Counted from the stretch's first letter, positions 33,793 through 42,836 are shown. The stretch is DNA of 64,000 nt from Streptomyces sp. CA-210063 (GCF_024612015.1 NZ_CP102512.1:6696001-6760000); one strand, 5' to 3'. Translations and numbers: made by a program. Notes: generated by a model from the sequence alone, not told the origin.

Positions 33793-35355
33793 CTAGATCG
33801 TCACCCCGTCGATCTGCAACGTCTGCACCGCCCCCGCCGCGAACGGCACCGCCACCGACTTGCCGTTCAGGCGGGTGTCCGAGTACGCGCGGTAGCGGTC
33901 GCTGCCGCCTGAGGTGTGGGTGTTCCAGCGGGGGACGAGGCCGTTCGTGCCGCCTGTCACCGTGGTGAAGCGGGAGAGGTCGAAGGTGAAGGTCTGGGCG
34001 GAGGTGGAGGTGTTGATCGCCACTATCACCAAGCGGCGCGCTGCCGCGTCGTACGCCGCCGCCGTGTAGCTGGAGCCCGCGTCCAGGATCGTCATTCCCG
34101 GGCGGATGTGGCGGCTGAACTGGGCCATGACGTAGTACTTGGTCTGGACTGTTGTCGGCTGGAGGGTGTTCGCGTCGTAGGCGATCATCGCCCAGCCCGC
34201 TGTCGGGTCCATCACCTGCCAGTAGACCCAGGCCGTGGGGTGGAGCCAGCGGAAGTCGTAGCAGAGGTTGCGGGCGAGGGTCCAGCCGGTGCCGTCGCTG
34301 TCGCCCGTTTCCGAGTTCCACAGCTTCTTGCCGGAGGTGGTGACCACGTCCGTGTACAACAAGTCCCTACGGCCGCCCGCGCCCTGGTAGCCGTGGACGT
34401 TCACCTGGCTCACCAGGGACTTCGTGGAGGCGCCGAAGGAGTTCCACGTCGAGCGGGCCACGTCGTAGTTCGTTTCGTCCGAGGCCGCGATGCGGACCGA
34501 TGTCAGGCCTCGGGCGTCCAACTCGCTGCGCATGTAAGGGAGTACGGCCGCCTGGACGGCGGGGTCCATGTGGCAGCCCTCCTGGGTGCCGGTCGCCGTC
34601 CACCACGATGCCGCCGGTTCGTTGAAGGGGTCGACCGTCGCGAAGTTCACGCCCCAGTTGTTCTTCGCGCGGAGGGCTACCGCCGCGAGGTGGGAGGCGT
34701 GCTGGCGGTAGTTCCAGGTCTGGAGGTTGTTGCCGCCGCCGGAGGCGCCTGAGGGGTTGTGGTTCGCGCACATCCACCACATGGGGGAGTTCGCGAAGAG
34801 TTCGGTGGTCGCGCCGCGCGCGACCGCCTTCGTCAGGGCGGCGCGCTGGTTCGCGTCCGCCGTCCAGTCCCAGGCGGAGGAGTTCGGGTCCTCGTTGTTC
34901 CAGTCCTGCCAGAAGCCCTCGATCTGCTTGAAGGCGGGGATGTTCGCCGACTCGACCATGGTCGAGCCCTCCACCGTGTTCCAGCTGCACGCGCCGAGGT
35001 TGTAGCGGGCGATGTTCATGCCCAGGCCGGGGAGGGCCGTGCCGTTGTACGTCGTCGTCTTGGTGGTGAACCAGAGGTCGGCGAAGTCGTCCCGGGCGCC
35101 GAAGACGTTGGCCCACCAGGCGAGCGAGGTGCCCCAGCCCTCCCAAGTGCCGTACTTCGTGGCCGGGTTGACCGCGATGGTCGCGTCGGCGTGTGCGGTG
35201 CCGGTGCCGAGGGCGGTGCCCACCACCGCGCCGCCGGCCGCGGCCAGCAGGGCTCTGCGGCCGAACGTGCCGGGGCGGCGGCCGGCATCCGGGGACGCCT
35301 CCGTCTCCGCGGTCGGTCTCGCCTGGTCGTCGTGGGGGCCGGGGGATGCGGTCAT
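33793..35355 (-). CDS. Secreted GH30-family glycosidase (endo-beta-1,6-galactanase-like)
   Basis: 520 residues from ATG 35355. The N-terminus carries a Tat-type signal (GRRALLAAAGGAVVGTALG, cleaved after AHA near residue 59). The catalytic domain begins GTWEGWGTSLAWWANVFGARDDFADLWF. The acid/base glutamate is in VDPFNEPAASWW and the nucleophile in WNSETGDSDG. The C-terminal side domain (RLVIVAINTSTSAQTFTFDL) is the beta-structure usual in GH30. This pattern matches endo-beta-1,6-galactanases acting on arabinogalactan side chains; activity on another beta-1,6-glycan is possible. It is secreted and monocistronic, probably induced by plant polysaccharide. Confidence 0.88.
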   Translation of the reverse strand: MTASPGPHDDQARPTAETEASPDAGRRPGTFGRRALLAAAGGAVVGTALGTGTAHADATIAVNPATKYGTWEGWGTSLAWWANVFGARDDFADLWFTTKTTTYNGTALPGLGMNIARYNLGACSWNTVEGSTMVESANIPAFKQIEGFWQDWNNEDPNSSAWDWTADANQRAALTKAVARGATTELFANSPMWWMCANHNPSGASGGGNNLQTWNYRQHASHLAAVALRAKNNWGVNFATVDPFNEPAASWWTATGTQEGCHMDPAVQAAVLPYMRSELDARGLTSVRIAASDETNYDVARSTWNSFGASTKSLVSQVNVHGYQGAGGRRDLLYTDVVTTSGKKLWNSETGDSDGTGWTLARNLCYDFRWLHPTAWVYWQVMDPTAGWAMIAYDANTLQPTTVQTKYYVMAQFSRHIRPGMTILDAGSSYTAAAYDAAARRLVIVAINTSTSAQTFTFDLSRFTTVTGGTNGLVPRWNTHTSGGSDRYRAYSDTRLNGKSVAVPFAAGAVQTLQIDGVTI

Positions 35356-35931
35356 GTCAGCTCCGGGGGATGCGGGTGCCGAGGGGAGGGAAAGGTGGGG
35401 AGGGGAGCCGCCACCTTCCGAGCTGCTCCATAGGGACATCGGAAGAGTCAGGGGTGAACGGTGGGGTTGTCGAGATGCGTGACAGCGCTTTCTTCGATTT
35501 CTTTCAACGGTTGTGAGAAGGGGAGAGGAAAGGGGTCGCACAGGCGGCGGACAGCGGAGCGGACAGCGACGGGCGGGGGCGGAGCTCCCAAGCCCGCGCG
35601 TTCGGGGGCTCCGATGCTCGCGCCCTCTACTCCGGCTGCTGGGGCACTGCCCTCCCACGTGCGAGGGCACTGGCCTCCTACGTGCTGCGCCGCCGTGTTG
35701 CCGACCTCCGCACCCGGTGCGACGGTGTTCGAGGCGCCTCGCGCAGGCAACGGTCCAGCACGGAACCGTAAGGAACCGCATGGAACCGCCTTGCCGGAAG
35801 CGACGGCGCCGCGCGTCGACGCGCGGTTCGGCCGTGCCCATCAGCCCTGGAGTGCCTCAGCTCCCAGTGCCCTGTGAATCGACGCGCGTCCACGAAGCCT
35901 CGGGGGCAGCGCACAGAAAGCGGGAAATTCA
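35356..35931. other. Divergent intergenic region, GH30 and S8 protease promoters
   Basis: 576 bases. Near the GH30 side (35485-35515) the minus strand reads TTGAAAGAAATCGAAGAAAG then CGCTGT, with repeated GAAAG that may be part of its promoter or operator. A GGAACCG triplet repeat at about ten-base spacing lies at 35761-35790. No protein-like ORF is credible here. Confidence 0.5.
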
Positions 35932-37266
35932 ATGGCGAACGGACCCATGGACAGGCGCGCCTCGGACGGGCAGCCCAATCGACCCGGCGGCCCCGGCACC
36001 GGCCAGGGTGCGGAGTACACCGGTCGGTACGTGGTCATGCTCGACCCGGGCAACCAGGAAAGCGGACTGAACGCACTGCGTTCCTCCGCCGACATCGCGT
36101 CCGTCGAACGTGTCCGCGGAGCCGAGGCGGGGAACGTCTCCGAACTGCTGGAGCGCCCCGACGTCTCGGTGCACTTCGAGGAACTCGCCGCCGCCGTCGT
36201 CGAGGTGCGGCCCGACCAGCGCCACGCGCTGGTGACCACGGCCGAGGCCGACCCGGCGATCATCGCGGCGGAGCCGGAGCGCATGGTGTACGCCATGCCG
36301 ATCACCGCCCCGACGCAGGCGCCGACCGAGTTCTTCCCGGCCTACCGCAGCGACGAGGACGTCGTCGACCGCCACACCAGGGCCGAGATCGCCGCCACCC
36401 AGGGCCCGGCCGCGGACGAGCAGAGCTTCACCTGGGGCCTGCAGGCGATCCGGGCCAACCTCACAAATCTGACGGGACGCGGTGTGAAGGTCGCCGTCCT
36501 CGACACCGGCGTGGACATCACCCACCCGGACCTGGTCGGCTGCATCGAGGACACCATGTCCTTCGTGGTCGGCGAGGCGGTCGAGGACCGCAACGGCCAC
36601 GGCACCCACTGCATCGGCACCGTCGCCGGCCCGGCCAGACCCCAGGAAGGACCCCGTTACGGCGTTGCCTGCGACGCCCGGATCCTCGCCGGAAAGGTCC
36701 TCAGCAACAGGGGCAGCGGCGCCGACGGCCAGATCCTGGCGGGCATGGCCTGGGCCGTCGCCCGCGGCGCGCGCGTGATCTCCATGTCGCTCGGCGCGCT
36801 GGTCCGACCGGGCGAGCTGTTCCCGCAGACGTACGAGATCCTGGCCAGGCGCGCGCTCGAGCGCGGGACGGTGATCGTCGCCGCGGCGGGCAACGACAGC
36901 GAGCGGCCCCCGGTCATTCACCCCGTCAGCCGGCCCGCCAACTGCCCCTCCATCCTCGCGGTGGCCGCCCTCGACAGGTCACTCACCCCGTCGTCCTTCT
37001 CCAACGGCGGCATCAACGCCCAAGGCGGCGAGATCAACATCGCCGCGCCCGGCAGGGACGTGCGCTCGGCCGCCCCCGGCGGCAGGTACGTGAACCTGAG
37101 CGGTACGAGCATGGCCACACCGCACGTCGCCGGTGTCCTCGCCCTGCTCGCCGAGGCGAACCCCAACGTGCCCGCGGCCGATCTCGTGGCCCGTCTGAAG
37201 GCGGGCGCGTTCCCGCTGGCGCAGCCCGTCAGGGACGTCGGCGCGGGCCTCCTCCAGGCCCCGTGA
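35932..37266 (+). CDS. S8 (subtilisin-like) serine peptidase without signal peptide
   Basis: 444 residues from ATG 35932. The catalytic triad is complete: Asp191 (VAVLDTGVDITHPD), His223 (NGHGTHCIGT) and Ser393 (SGTSMATPHVAG), with oxyanion Asn321 (AAAGND). The first 150 residues contain a propeptide-like region (YTGRYVVMLDPGNQ, then an inhibitor-like strand set) but no export signal, so the enzyme probably works in the cytoplasm or leaves by another route. It is followed with a four-base GTGA overlap by a small I9-like protein. Substrates are unknown; a processing role is possible. Confidence 0.88.
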   Translation: MANGPMDRRASDGQPNRPGGPGTGQGAEYTGRYVVMLDPGNQESGLNALRSSADIASVERVRGAEAGNVSELLERPDVSVHFEELAAAVVEVRPDQRHALVTTAEADPAIIAAEPERMVYAMPITAPTQAPTEFFPAYRSDEDVVDRHTRAEIAATQGPAADEQSFTWGLQAIRANLTNLTGRGVKVAVLDTGVDITHPDLVGCIEDTMSFVVGEAVEDRNGHGTHCIGTVAGPARPQEGPRYGVACDARILAGKVLSNRGSGADGQILAGMAWAVARGARVISMSLGALVRPGELFPQTYEILARRALERGTVIVAAAGNDSERPPVIHPVSRPANCPSILAVAALDRSLTPSSFSNGGINAQGGEINIAAPGRDVRSAAPGGRYVNLSGTSMATPHVAGVLALLAEANPNVPAADLVARLKAGAFPLAQPVRDVGAGLLQAP

Positions 37267-37511
37267 GCGAGCCGTCCCGGTCCGAGCCGGTCGGGGTCGT
37301 CCTCGCGGTCGACCCCGACCGGTTCGCGGAAGTCGTCGAGGCCCTACGGCGGGCCGGACTGACGGTCACGGGCGAGCAGCCGATCCTCGGCACGCTCTCC
37401 GGAACCGTCGCGGAGGAACGGATCCCGGACCTGGAGGCGATCGACGGCGTCGAATCCCTCGACCGGGAGCGCACCATCCAGCTTCCCCCGCCCGACTCCC
37501 CGATCCAGTAA
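37263..37511 (+). CDS. Small subtilisin-propeptide-like (inhibitor I9-like) protein
   Basis: 82 residues, GTG start overlapping the protease stop. The pattern VGVVLAVDPDRFAEVVEALRRAGL, then ILGTLSGTVAEERIPDLEAIDGVESLDRE resembles the beta-alpha-beta fold of subtilisin propeptides (I9 family), where the C-terminal tail enters the active site. It may act in trans as chaperone or inhibitor of the adjacent S8 enzyme. The similarity is structural pattern only, so this is an inference from fold and from translational coupling. Confidence 0.65.
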   Translation: MSEPSRSEPVGVVLAVDPDRFAEVVEALRRAGLTVTGEQPILGTLSGTVAEERIPDLEAIDGVESLDRERTIQLPPPDSPIQ

Positions 37512-37532
37512 GCCATCCAGTGAGTCGGAGAA

Positions 37533-37560
37533 ACGCCCCGGGCCGGCGCGCCCGGGGCGT
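37533..37560 (+). terminator. Terminator after the S8/I9-like pair
   Basis: ACGCCCCGGG and CCCGGGGCGT are exact complements around an eight-base loop, 21 bases beyond the stop codon. Confidence 0.85.
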
Positions 37561-37668
37561 CCTTCTGGCCGAGACCGGCGTGCCCGCTCGCGGCCCACCG
37601 CCCGCCCCGTTGTCAGCGGCGTCCTGTATAAACGAAAAACGGAAAGAGGAAAGAAGGGGGAGCGAGTC

Positions 37669-37980
37669 ATGTTGCAGGCCTGGGCCAATCTGCGTCCCGT
37701 CGCCGTGCTGCTCCTCGTCCTCTTCGAACTCTCGGTGCTGGACGCCGGCACGCTCTCCGCGGCCGTCGCCTTCGCCGCGACCGCCGCGGCCGGCTCCGCG
37801 TTCGCCGCCTGCGCGCTGATCGCCTCGCGCTGCGCACCCGTCGTACCCCGTACGCGCGTACGAACGGCCATACGGGACCGTGAGCGCCGTACGGCGTTCC
37901 TGCCTCAACGCGATCCCGACGCCCGCGGCCGTACGCGGCCCCGGGCGCCCGGACGTGCCCTCCTGACGGCCACCGCGTAG
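37669..37980 (+). CDS. Small membrane protein, DUF6412-like
   Basis: 103 residues; GGGGGAG lies eight bases before ATG 37669. Two hydrophobic stretches (VAVLLLVLFELSVLDAG and AAVAFAATAAAGSAFAACALIA) are membrane segments, followed by a basic cytoplasmic tail (RTRVRTAIRDRERRTAFLPQ). Small proteins of this kind precede a YidC-like gene in streptomycetes; the gene here is followed after 135 bases by such an insertase. It may assist or require the insertase; the function is unknown. Confidence 0.7.
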   Translation: MLQAWANLRPVAVLLLVLFELSVLDAGTLSAAVAFAATAAAGSAFAACALIASRCAPVVPRTRVRTAIRDRERRTAFLPQRDPDARGRTRPRAPGRALLTATA

Positions 37981-38115
37981 GGCACGCCCCCAGCCATCCG
38001 ACTGCACGTGCCCTTTCCGCGGGCCGTCGCGCCGAGTCTCCCGTCGTCCGGACCGCTCCGGACGACCACGTCCTGACTTCCTGGCACGACGAGACCCTCT
38101 GGAGGGCTCCCACCC

Positions 38116-38895
38116 ATGTCCGTTTTCGCCGACCTGGTCGCGTATCTCGCCGATCTGCTCCAGCCGCTGTTCCACGCCTCCGCGACGGCCGTCGCGATCG
38201 TCCTGTTCACGGCGCTCGTACGGCTGCTCGTGCATCCCCTGTCCCGGGCGGCGGCGCGGGGGCAGCGGGCGCGGATCGCGTTGCAGCCGAAGATCGCGGA
38301 GCTGCGGAAGAAGCACGCCAAGAACCCCGAGAAGTTGCAGAAGGCGGTGCTGGAACTGCACACGGAGGAGAAGGTGTCGCCGCTGTCCGGCTGCCTGCCC
38401 AGCCTCTGCCAGCTGCCGGCCTTCTTCCTCCTCTACCACCTGTTCTCCAACAAGACGATCGGCGGCGAGGCCAACGCCCTCCTCACCCACCGGCTCTTCG
38501 CGGCCCCGCTCGGCGACCGCTGGGCCGACGCGCTGGGTGAGGGCGGCGTGTTCGGGGCGCAGGGGCTTGTCTACGTGGGGTTGTTCGTGATCGTCGCGGG
38601 CGTCGCGGCCTTCAACTTCCGGCGTACGAAGCTGATGATGGCCGCGGGCACCGCCGGGATGCCGGCGGTGTCGGACGAGCAGGTGCCCGGGATGGCCGCG
38701 AGCATGGGGGCCGTCAGCAAGTTCATGCCGTTCATGTCCTTCTTCACGCTGGTCACCGTGGCGGTGGTGCCGCTCGCGGCCGCGCTGTACGTGGTGACCA
38801 GTACGACGTGGAGTGCGGTGGAGCGGGCGCTGCTCTATCCCCTGCCTTCGGCCGGGACCGCCGCCGGAACGTCGTCAGCCGCTACCGCCCAGTAG
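38116..38895 (+). CDS. YidC/Oxa1-family membrane insertase (secondary copy)
   Basis: 259 residues. Hydrophobic segments match the five-helix core: VAIVLFTALVRLLVHP, then LSGCLPSLCQLPAFFLLYHLF with the conserved proline-rich loop, LVYVGLFVIVAGVAAF and a C-terminal pair around FMPFMSFFTLVTVAVVPLAAALYVV. The cytoplasmic coiled loop (PKIAELRKKHAKNPEKLQKAVLEL) is typical. It inserts membrane proteins with or without Sec. Primary YidC in Streptomyces lies at the rpmH-rnpA locus, so this is probably an additional paralogue. It follows a DUF6412-like gene. Confidence 0.9.
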   Translation: MSVFADLVAYLADLLQPLFHASATAVAIVLFTALVRLLVHPLSRAAARGQRARIALQPKIAELRKKHAKNPEKLQKAVLELHTEEKVSPLSGCLPSLCQLPAFFLLYHLFSNKTIGGEANALLTHRLFAAPLGDRWADALGEGGVFGAQGLVYVGLFVIVAGVAAFNFRRTKLMMAAGTAGMPAVSDEQVPGMAASMGAVSKFMPFMSFFTLVTVAVVPLAAALYVVTSTTWSAVERALLYPLPSAGTAAGTSSAATAQ

Positions 38896-39036
38896 GTCGG
38901 ATCGGGGCAGCGGCACGGGAGGTCCACTCCGTGAACCGGGTATTGCGGAGTGGACGGTGACCTTGGAGGATCGACCAGTCCTCCGATGGCTGCACCCATC
39001 GGTCGGGCGGCGGACGAGCGAGGGAGATGTACGACG

Positions 39037-39894
39037 ATGAAGCTGCTGCGAGTCGGTACGGCGGGCGCGGAGCGGCCCGCGCTGCTCGACGCCGAGGGCG
39101 TTCTGCGGGACCTGTCGGGGGTCGTGCCGGACATCGACGGCGCGCTCCTCGCGGACGAGGAGGCGCTCGGACGGGTCCGGGCGGCGGCCGGGAGCGGTGA
39201 GCTGCCCGTCCTGGACGCGGCCGGGCTGCGGATCGGGCCGCCGCTCGCCCGCATCGGCAAGATCGTGTGCATCGGGCTCAACTACCACGACCACGCCCGC
39301 GAGACCGGGGCCGAGCCGCCCTCCGAGCCGGTGATCTTCTTCAAGGCGGCGGACACGGTCGTCGGGCCGAACGACACGGTTCTCGTGCCGCGCGGGTCGG
39401 CCAAGACCGACTGGGAGGTCGAGCTCGCGGTCGTCATCGGGCGCACGGCCCGCTATGTCGAGTCGCGGGAGGCGGCGCTCGCGCATGTCGCCGGGTACGC
39501 AGTCTCGCACGACGTGTCCGAGCGGGAGTTCCAGCTGGAGCGCGGCGGGACGTGGGACAAGGGCAAGAACTGCGAGACGTTCAATCCGCTGGGGCCGTGG
39601 CTGGTGACCGCGGACGAGGTTCCCGATCCGCAGAAGCTCGGGCTGCGGTTGTGGGTCAACGGGGAGTTGAAGCAGGACGGGACGACGGCCGAGCAGATCT
39701 TCGCGGTGAGTGAAGTCGTGCGGTATGTCAGTCAGTTCATGGTGCTTTACCCCGGGGATGTCATCAATACGGGGACGCCGGCGGGGGTGGCGTTGGGGGA
39801 GCCTGAGCCGAAGCCGTTCCTTCGGGGCGGGGATGTTGTCGAGCTGGAGATCGAAGGGCTTGGGCGGCAGCGGCAGGAGTTCAAGAACGCGTAG
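39037..39894 (+). CDS. Fumarylacetoacetate hydrolase family protein
   Basis: 285 residues from ATG 39037, GGGAG upstream. The N-terminal segment (LLRVGTAGAERPALLDAEGVLRDL) is followed by the FAH core: KIVCIGLNYHDHARETG, PVIFFKAADTVVGPND, the metal-binding EVELAVVIG, and GPWLVTADEV through VINTGTPAGVALG. These enzymes hydrolyse or decarboxylate C-C bonds of small oxo-acids with Mg or Mn (ureidoglycolate lyase, 2-hydroxyhepta-diene-dioate isomerase and similar). Specificity cannot be read from sequence. It is monocistronic. Confidence 0.9.
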   Translation: MKLLRVGTAGAERPALLDAEGVLRDLSGVVPDIDGALLADEEALGRVRAAAGSGELPVLDAAGLRIGPPLARIGKIVCIGLNYHDHARETGAEPPSEPVIFFKAADTVVGPNDTVLVPRGSAKTDWEVELAVVIGRTARYVESREAALAHVAGYAVSHDVSEREFQLERGGTWDKGKNCETFNPLGPWLVTADEVPDPQKLGLRLWVNGELKQDGTTAEQIFAVSEVVRYVSQFMVLYPGDVINTGTPAGVALGEPEPKPFLRGGDVVELEIEGLGRQRQEFKNA

Positions 39895-39965
39895 GCGCTC
39901 CGCTCGGGGCGCCGGGTGCCTCATGGGTGGGGGACTACGGGTTGTTGGCGGCTGCGGGTTCGTTG

Positions 39966-40010
39966 TGGCTTGTCGCGCAGTTCCCCGCGCCCCTAAAAGA
40001 AAGGGCGCGG
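39966..40010. repeat. Streptomyces intergenic repeat (GTCGCGCAGTTCCCC family), copy 1
   Basis: The sequence GTCGCGCAGTTCCCCGCGCC then CCTAAAA is repeated at 50131 in this window. Here CCGCGCCC and GGGCGCGG (39985-39992, 40003-40010) form a hairpin between the converging FAH and DUF336 genes, so it may be a bidirectional terminator. I recall the motif as common between convergent genes in this genus. Confidence 0.75.
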
Positions 40011-40024
40011 CCCATAACCGGCAG

Positions 40025-40495
40025 TTACAAGTCTTCCTTGAAGCGCTCCAGGGCCTCCACCACCATCGCGTGGTCCTCCAGTTGGGGGAGGCCCGATACC
40101 GTCACCGTGCCGATGACTCCCGTGCCCTCTACCGTCAGCGGGAAGGAACCGCCGTGGGCCGCGTAGAGGTTCGGGTCCAGACGGGAGGACTCCTCGAAGG
40201 TCGTGTCCTTGGCTCGGAAGCGGGCGCCGACCAGGTACGAGGAGCTGGCGTAGCGTTCCGCTACTCGGCGTTTGCGGTCGATCCAGGCGTCGTTGTCCGG
40301 GGTCGAGCCGGGGAGGGCGGCGTGGAAGAGCTGTTGGGGGCCGCGGCGGATGTCGATGGCGACCGGGGCGTTCCGGTCGCGGGCCAGCTCGACCAGCAGG
40401 GAGCCCAGCGCCCAGGCGTCCTCGTAGGTGAACCGGGGAAGGACCAGGCGGCGTTCCTGGGCCTCCAGTTCCTCGATGCTCGGGGTGTCGGTCAT
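40025..40495 (-). CDS. DUF336/UPF0303 (HbpS-like heme-degrading domain) protein
   Basis: 156 residues; its ATG overlaps the stop of the upstream oxidoreductase (ATGA). A helix-rich N-terminus (TYEDAWALGSLLVELARDRN) leads to the conserved core APVAIDIRRGPQQLFHAALPG, NDAWIDRKRRVAERY and AAHGGSFPLTVEGTGVIGTVTVSGLPQLEDHAMVVEAL. The family has HbpS-like members that bind heme, and others of unknown role next to sugar oxidoreductases. In this setting it probably serves with the Gfo/Idh gene in carbohydrate metabolism; heme binding is not assumed. Confidence 0.85.
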   Translation of the reverse strand: MTDTPSIEELEAQERRLVLPRFTYEDAWALGSLLVELARDRNAPVAIDIRRGPQQLFHAALPGSTPDNDAWIDRKRRVAERYASSSYLVGARFRAKDTTFEESSRLDPNLYAAHGGSFPLTVEGTGVIGTVTVSGLPQLEDHAMVVEALERFKEDL

Positions 40496-41580
40496 GTCAG
40501 CTTCACCGCCACGCCCTCGCGCGCCGACTTCCGTGCCGCCTCCAGTACGTCCAGCGCGGCGGCCGCCTCGTACGCGGTCACCGGGTTCTCGCCGGTGCCG
40601 TGCAGGGCGGCGGCCACGGCGGCGTAGTACGCGGGGTAGTCGCCGGGGAGGGTCGGGACGGGGCGGCCGCCGTCGGTCAGGGGGGAGTCGCCGGCGCCGA
40701 CACGGCCCCAGAGGTCCTCGGGCTCCTGGCCCCAGGCGGTGCCGGGTGTCGGGCGTTCGCCGTCGCGGAGGGCCGCCTCCTGGGGGTCGAGGCCGTACTT
40801 GACGTAGCCCGCCTCGGAGCCCAACACGCGGAAGCGCGGGCCGAGTTGGGGCGTGACGGCGGAGGCGTAGAAGTGGGAGCGGACGCCGCTCGCGTGCGTG
40901 ACGGCGATGAACGTGTCGTCGTCCGTCTCGGCGCCGGGGCGGCGGAGGTCGGACTCGGCGTAGACGAGGGTGGCGGGGCCGAAGAGGGTGAGGGCCTGGT
41001 CGACGATGTGGCTGCCCAGATCGTAGAGCAGACCTCCGATCTCTGCGGGGTCGCCGGACTCGCGCCAGCCGCCCTTGAGCTGGGGGCGCCAGCGTTCGAA
41101 GCGGGACTCGAAGCGGCGGACCTCGCCCAACTCGCCGGCGGCGAGAAGGCCCTGGAGGGTCAGGAAGTCGTTGTCCCAGCGGCGGTTCTGGAAGACGGAG
41201 AGGAACAGGCCGCGGGAGTCCGCGAGGGCGGCCAGCTCGCGCGCCTCGGCCGCCGTACCGGCGACGGGCTTGTCGACGACGACCGCGAGGCCCGCCTCCA
41301 GGGCGGCGGTCGCCACGGGTACGTGTGTCTTGTTCGGGGAGGCGATGACGACCAGGTCCAGTTCGTCCGCCCGGGCCCACAGCTCGTCCGCCGTGGACGC
41401 GAACCGCACCTCCGGGAACTCGGCGCGGGCCTGCGCCTGCCGCTCCGGGTTCGAGGTGACGACCGTGTCGAGGGCCAGGCCCTCCGTCGCGGCGATCAGC
41501 GGGGCGTGGAAGACGGAGCCCGCGAGGCCGTAGCCGACAAGGGCGACGCGGCGGGGCCTGCCTGTGCTGGTGCCTGTCAT
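40492..41580 (-). CDS. Gfo/Idh/MocA-family oxidoreductase
   Basis: 362 residues from ATG 41580; a GTG three codons earlier is possible. The NAD(P) domain (RRVALVGYGLAGSVFHAPLIAA) is followed by VVDKPVAG with the catalytic lysine, then GGLLYDLGSHIVDQALTLFGP, the substrate-facing His motif. The protein is cytoplasmic and should dehydrogenate a sugar or polyol. Together with the DUF336 gene it forms an operon divergent from a ROK regulator. The operator-like GCAAC/GTTGC palindrome between them fits regulation by that ROK protein. Confidence 0.9.
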   Translation of the reverse strand: MTGTSTGRPRRVALVGYGLAGSVFHAPLIAATEGLALDTVVTSNPERQAQARAEFPEVRFASTADELWARADELDLVVIASPNKTHVPVATAALEAGLAVVVDKPVAGTAAEARELAALADSRGLFLSVFQNRRWDNDFLTLQGLLAAGELGEVRRFESRFERWRPQLKGGWRESGDPAEIGGLLYDLGSHIVDQALTLFGPATLVYAESDLRRPGAETDDDTFIAVTHASGVRSHFYASAVTPQLGPRFRVLGSEAGYVKYGLDPQEAALRDGERPTPGTAWGQEPEDLWGRVGAGDSPLTDGGRPVPTLPGDYPAYYAAVAAALHGTGENPVTAYEAAAALDVLEAARKSAREGVAVKLT

Positions 41581-41593
41581 ACCGTCCACTTAA

Positions 41594-41606
41594 GCAACGC
41601 TGTTGC
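41594..41606. promoter_or_regulatory. GCAAC-GCT-GTTGC palindrome (candidate ROK operator)
   Basis: An exact inverted repeat with three-base spacer lies 14 bases from the oxidoreductase ATG and 31 from the ROK GTG, in the 56-base divergent gap. The position suggests autoregulation and control of both operons. Confidence 0.6.
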
Positions 41607-41636
41607 CAAAGTGCAAGCGCGAGAGACAATGGAGGT

Positions 41637-42836
41637 GTGAACGGCAACGGGATCGGCAGCGGGACGGGCAACGGCGGCGGGATCGGCAACGGGATCGGCA
41701 ACGGGAACGGGCGTACCGCGGGAGTGACCGGCGTGAACCTCCTCGCACTGCGCAGCCACAACGGGGCGCTGGTCCTCGATCTGCTGCGGATCGCCGGGGC
41801 GGCCGGGATCAGCCGGCTGGAGCTGGCCGAGCGGACGGGGCTCACCCCGCAGGCCGTCAGCAAGATCACCGCCCGGCTGCGCGCGGACGGGCTCGTGACC
41901 GAGGCCGGGTACCGGGCGTCCACCGGCGGCAAGCCGCGCACCGTGCTGCGGCTCGTGCCCGACGCCGGGCACGCGATCGGCCTCCACCTCGACCGCGACG
42001 AACTGACGGCCGTGCTCTGCGACCTGACCGGCGCGGTGGTCGCCAAGCGGCGGACGCCGCTGAGCCTGGGGGCCGGGTCGGACGCCGTGATCGAGGGTGC
42101 GGCGCGTGAGGTGGAGGCGCTGCTGGCGGGGGCGAGTGAGAGGCGTGGTGCGGTCGAGGCCGCGCCGCTCCTCCCTGTACTGGGGGTCGGAGTCGCGCTC
42201 CCCGGCCCTCTCGATCATCTGCACGGTGTGCTGCACCGGGTCACCGGGTTTCCGGAGTGGGACGGGTTTCCGCTGCGGGCGGCGCTGGCGCGGCGGCTGG
42301 GGATGCCGGTGGTGGTCGACAAGGACACCAACGCGGCGGCCCTGGGGCTCGCGGCGGTCGCGGGGGCGCACGGGTCCTTCGCCTACCTCCACCTCGGTAC
42401 GGGGCTGGGGGCGGGGCTCGTCATCGACGGGGCGGTGCACCGGGGGGCCCGGACCCGGGCCGGTGAGTTCGGGCACCAGGTCGTCCAGCTGGACGGGCCG
42501 ATGTGCGAGTGCGGGAACCGTGGGTGCGTCGAGGCGCTGTGCCTCGCGGCGGTGGCGCGGGGGGACGTGGACGAGGCGGCGCGGGTGCTCGGTACGGGGG
42601 CCGCGAATCTCGTGGGGCTCCTCGATATCGAGCTGGTGCTGCTGGGCGGGCGGACGGTCGAGGCCCATCCCGAAGCGTTCGTGCGGGGGGTGGGGTTCGT
42701 GCTCGACGCGTGGGCTCGGCGGCAGGGGGAGGATCCGGCGGTGCCGGTGCGGGTGGCCGGGGGTGGGGCGTCCGGGGTCGCGGAGGGGGCGGCTCAGCTC
42801 CTGCTGGCGCCGTTGTTCGGGCGTGAGGACGGGTGA
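41637..42836 (+). CDS. ROK-family transcriptional regulator
   Basis: 399 residues. An odd Gly/Asn-rich N-terminus (about 27 residues from GGCAAC-type repeats) precedes the HTH (ALVLDLLRIAGAAGISRLELAERTGLTPQAVSKITARLRADGLV). The ROK sugar-binding domain has VVVDKDTNAAALG, HLGTGLGAGLVIDG and the zinc motif CECGNRGCVEAL. GGAGGT lies almost on the GTG start, so initiation may differ. It is divergent from the Gfo/Idh-DUF336 pair and probably represses it until a sugar binds. Kinase activity is unlikely in the HTH-bearing class. Confidence 0.88.
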   Translation: MNGNGIGSGTGNGGGIGNGIGNGNGRTAGVTGVNLLALRSHNGALVLDLLRIAGAAGISRLELAERTGLTPQAVSKITARLRADGLVTEAGYRASTGGKPRTVLRLVPDAGHAIGLHLDRDELTAVLCDLTGAVVAKRRTPLSLGAGSDAVIEGAAREVEALLAGASERRGAVEAAPLLPVLGVGVALPGPLDHLHGVLHRVTGFPEWDGFPLRAALARRLGMPVVVDKDTNAAALGLAAVAGAHGSFAYLHLGTGLGAGLVIDGAVHRGARTRAGEFGHQVVQLDGPMCECGNRGCVEALCLAAVARGDVDEAARVLGTGAANLVGLLDIELVLLGGRTVEAHPEAFVRGVGFVLDAWARRQGEDPAVPVRVAGGGASGVAEGAAQLLLAPLFGREDG

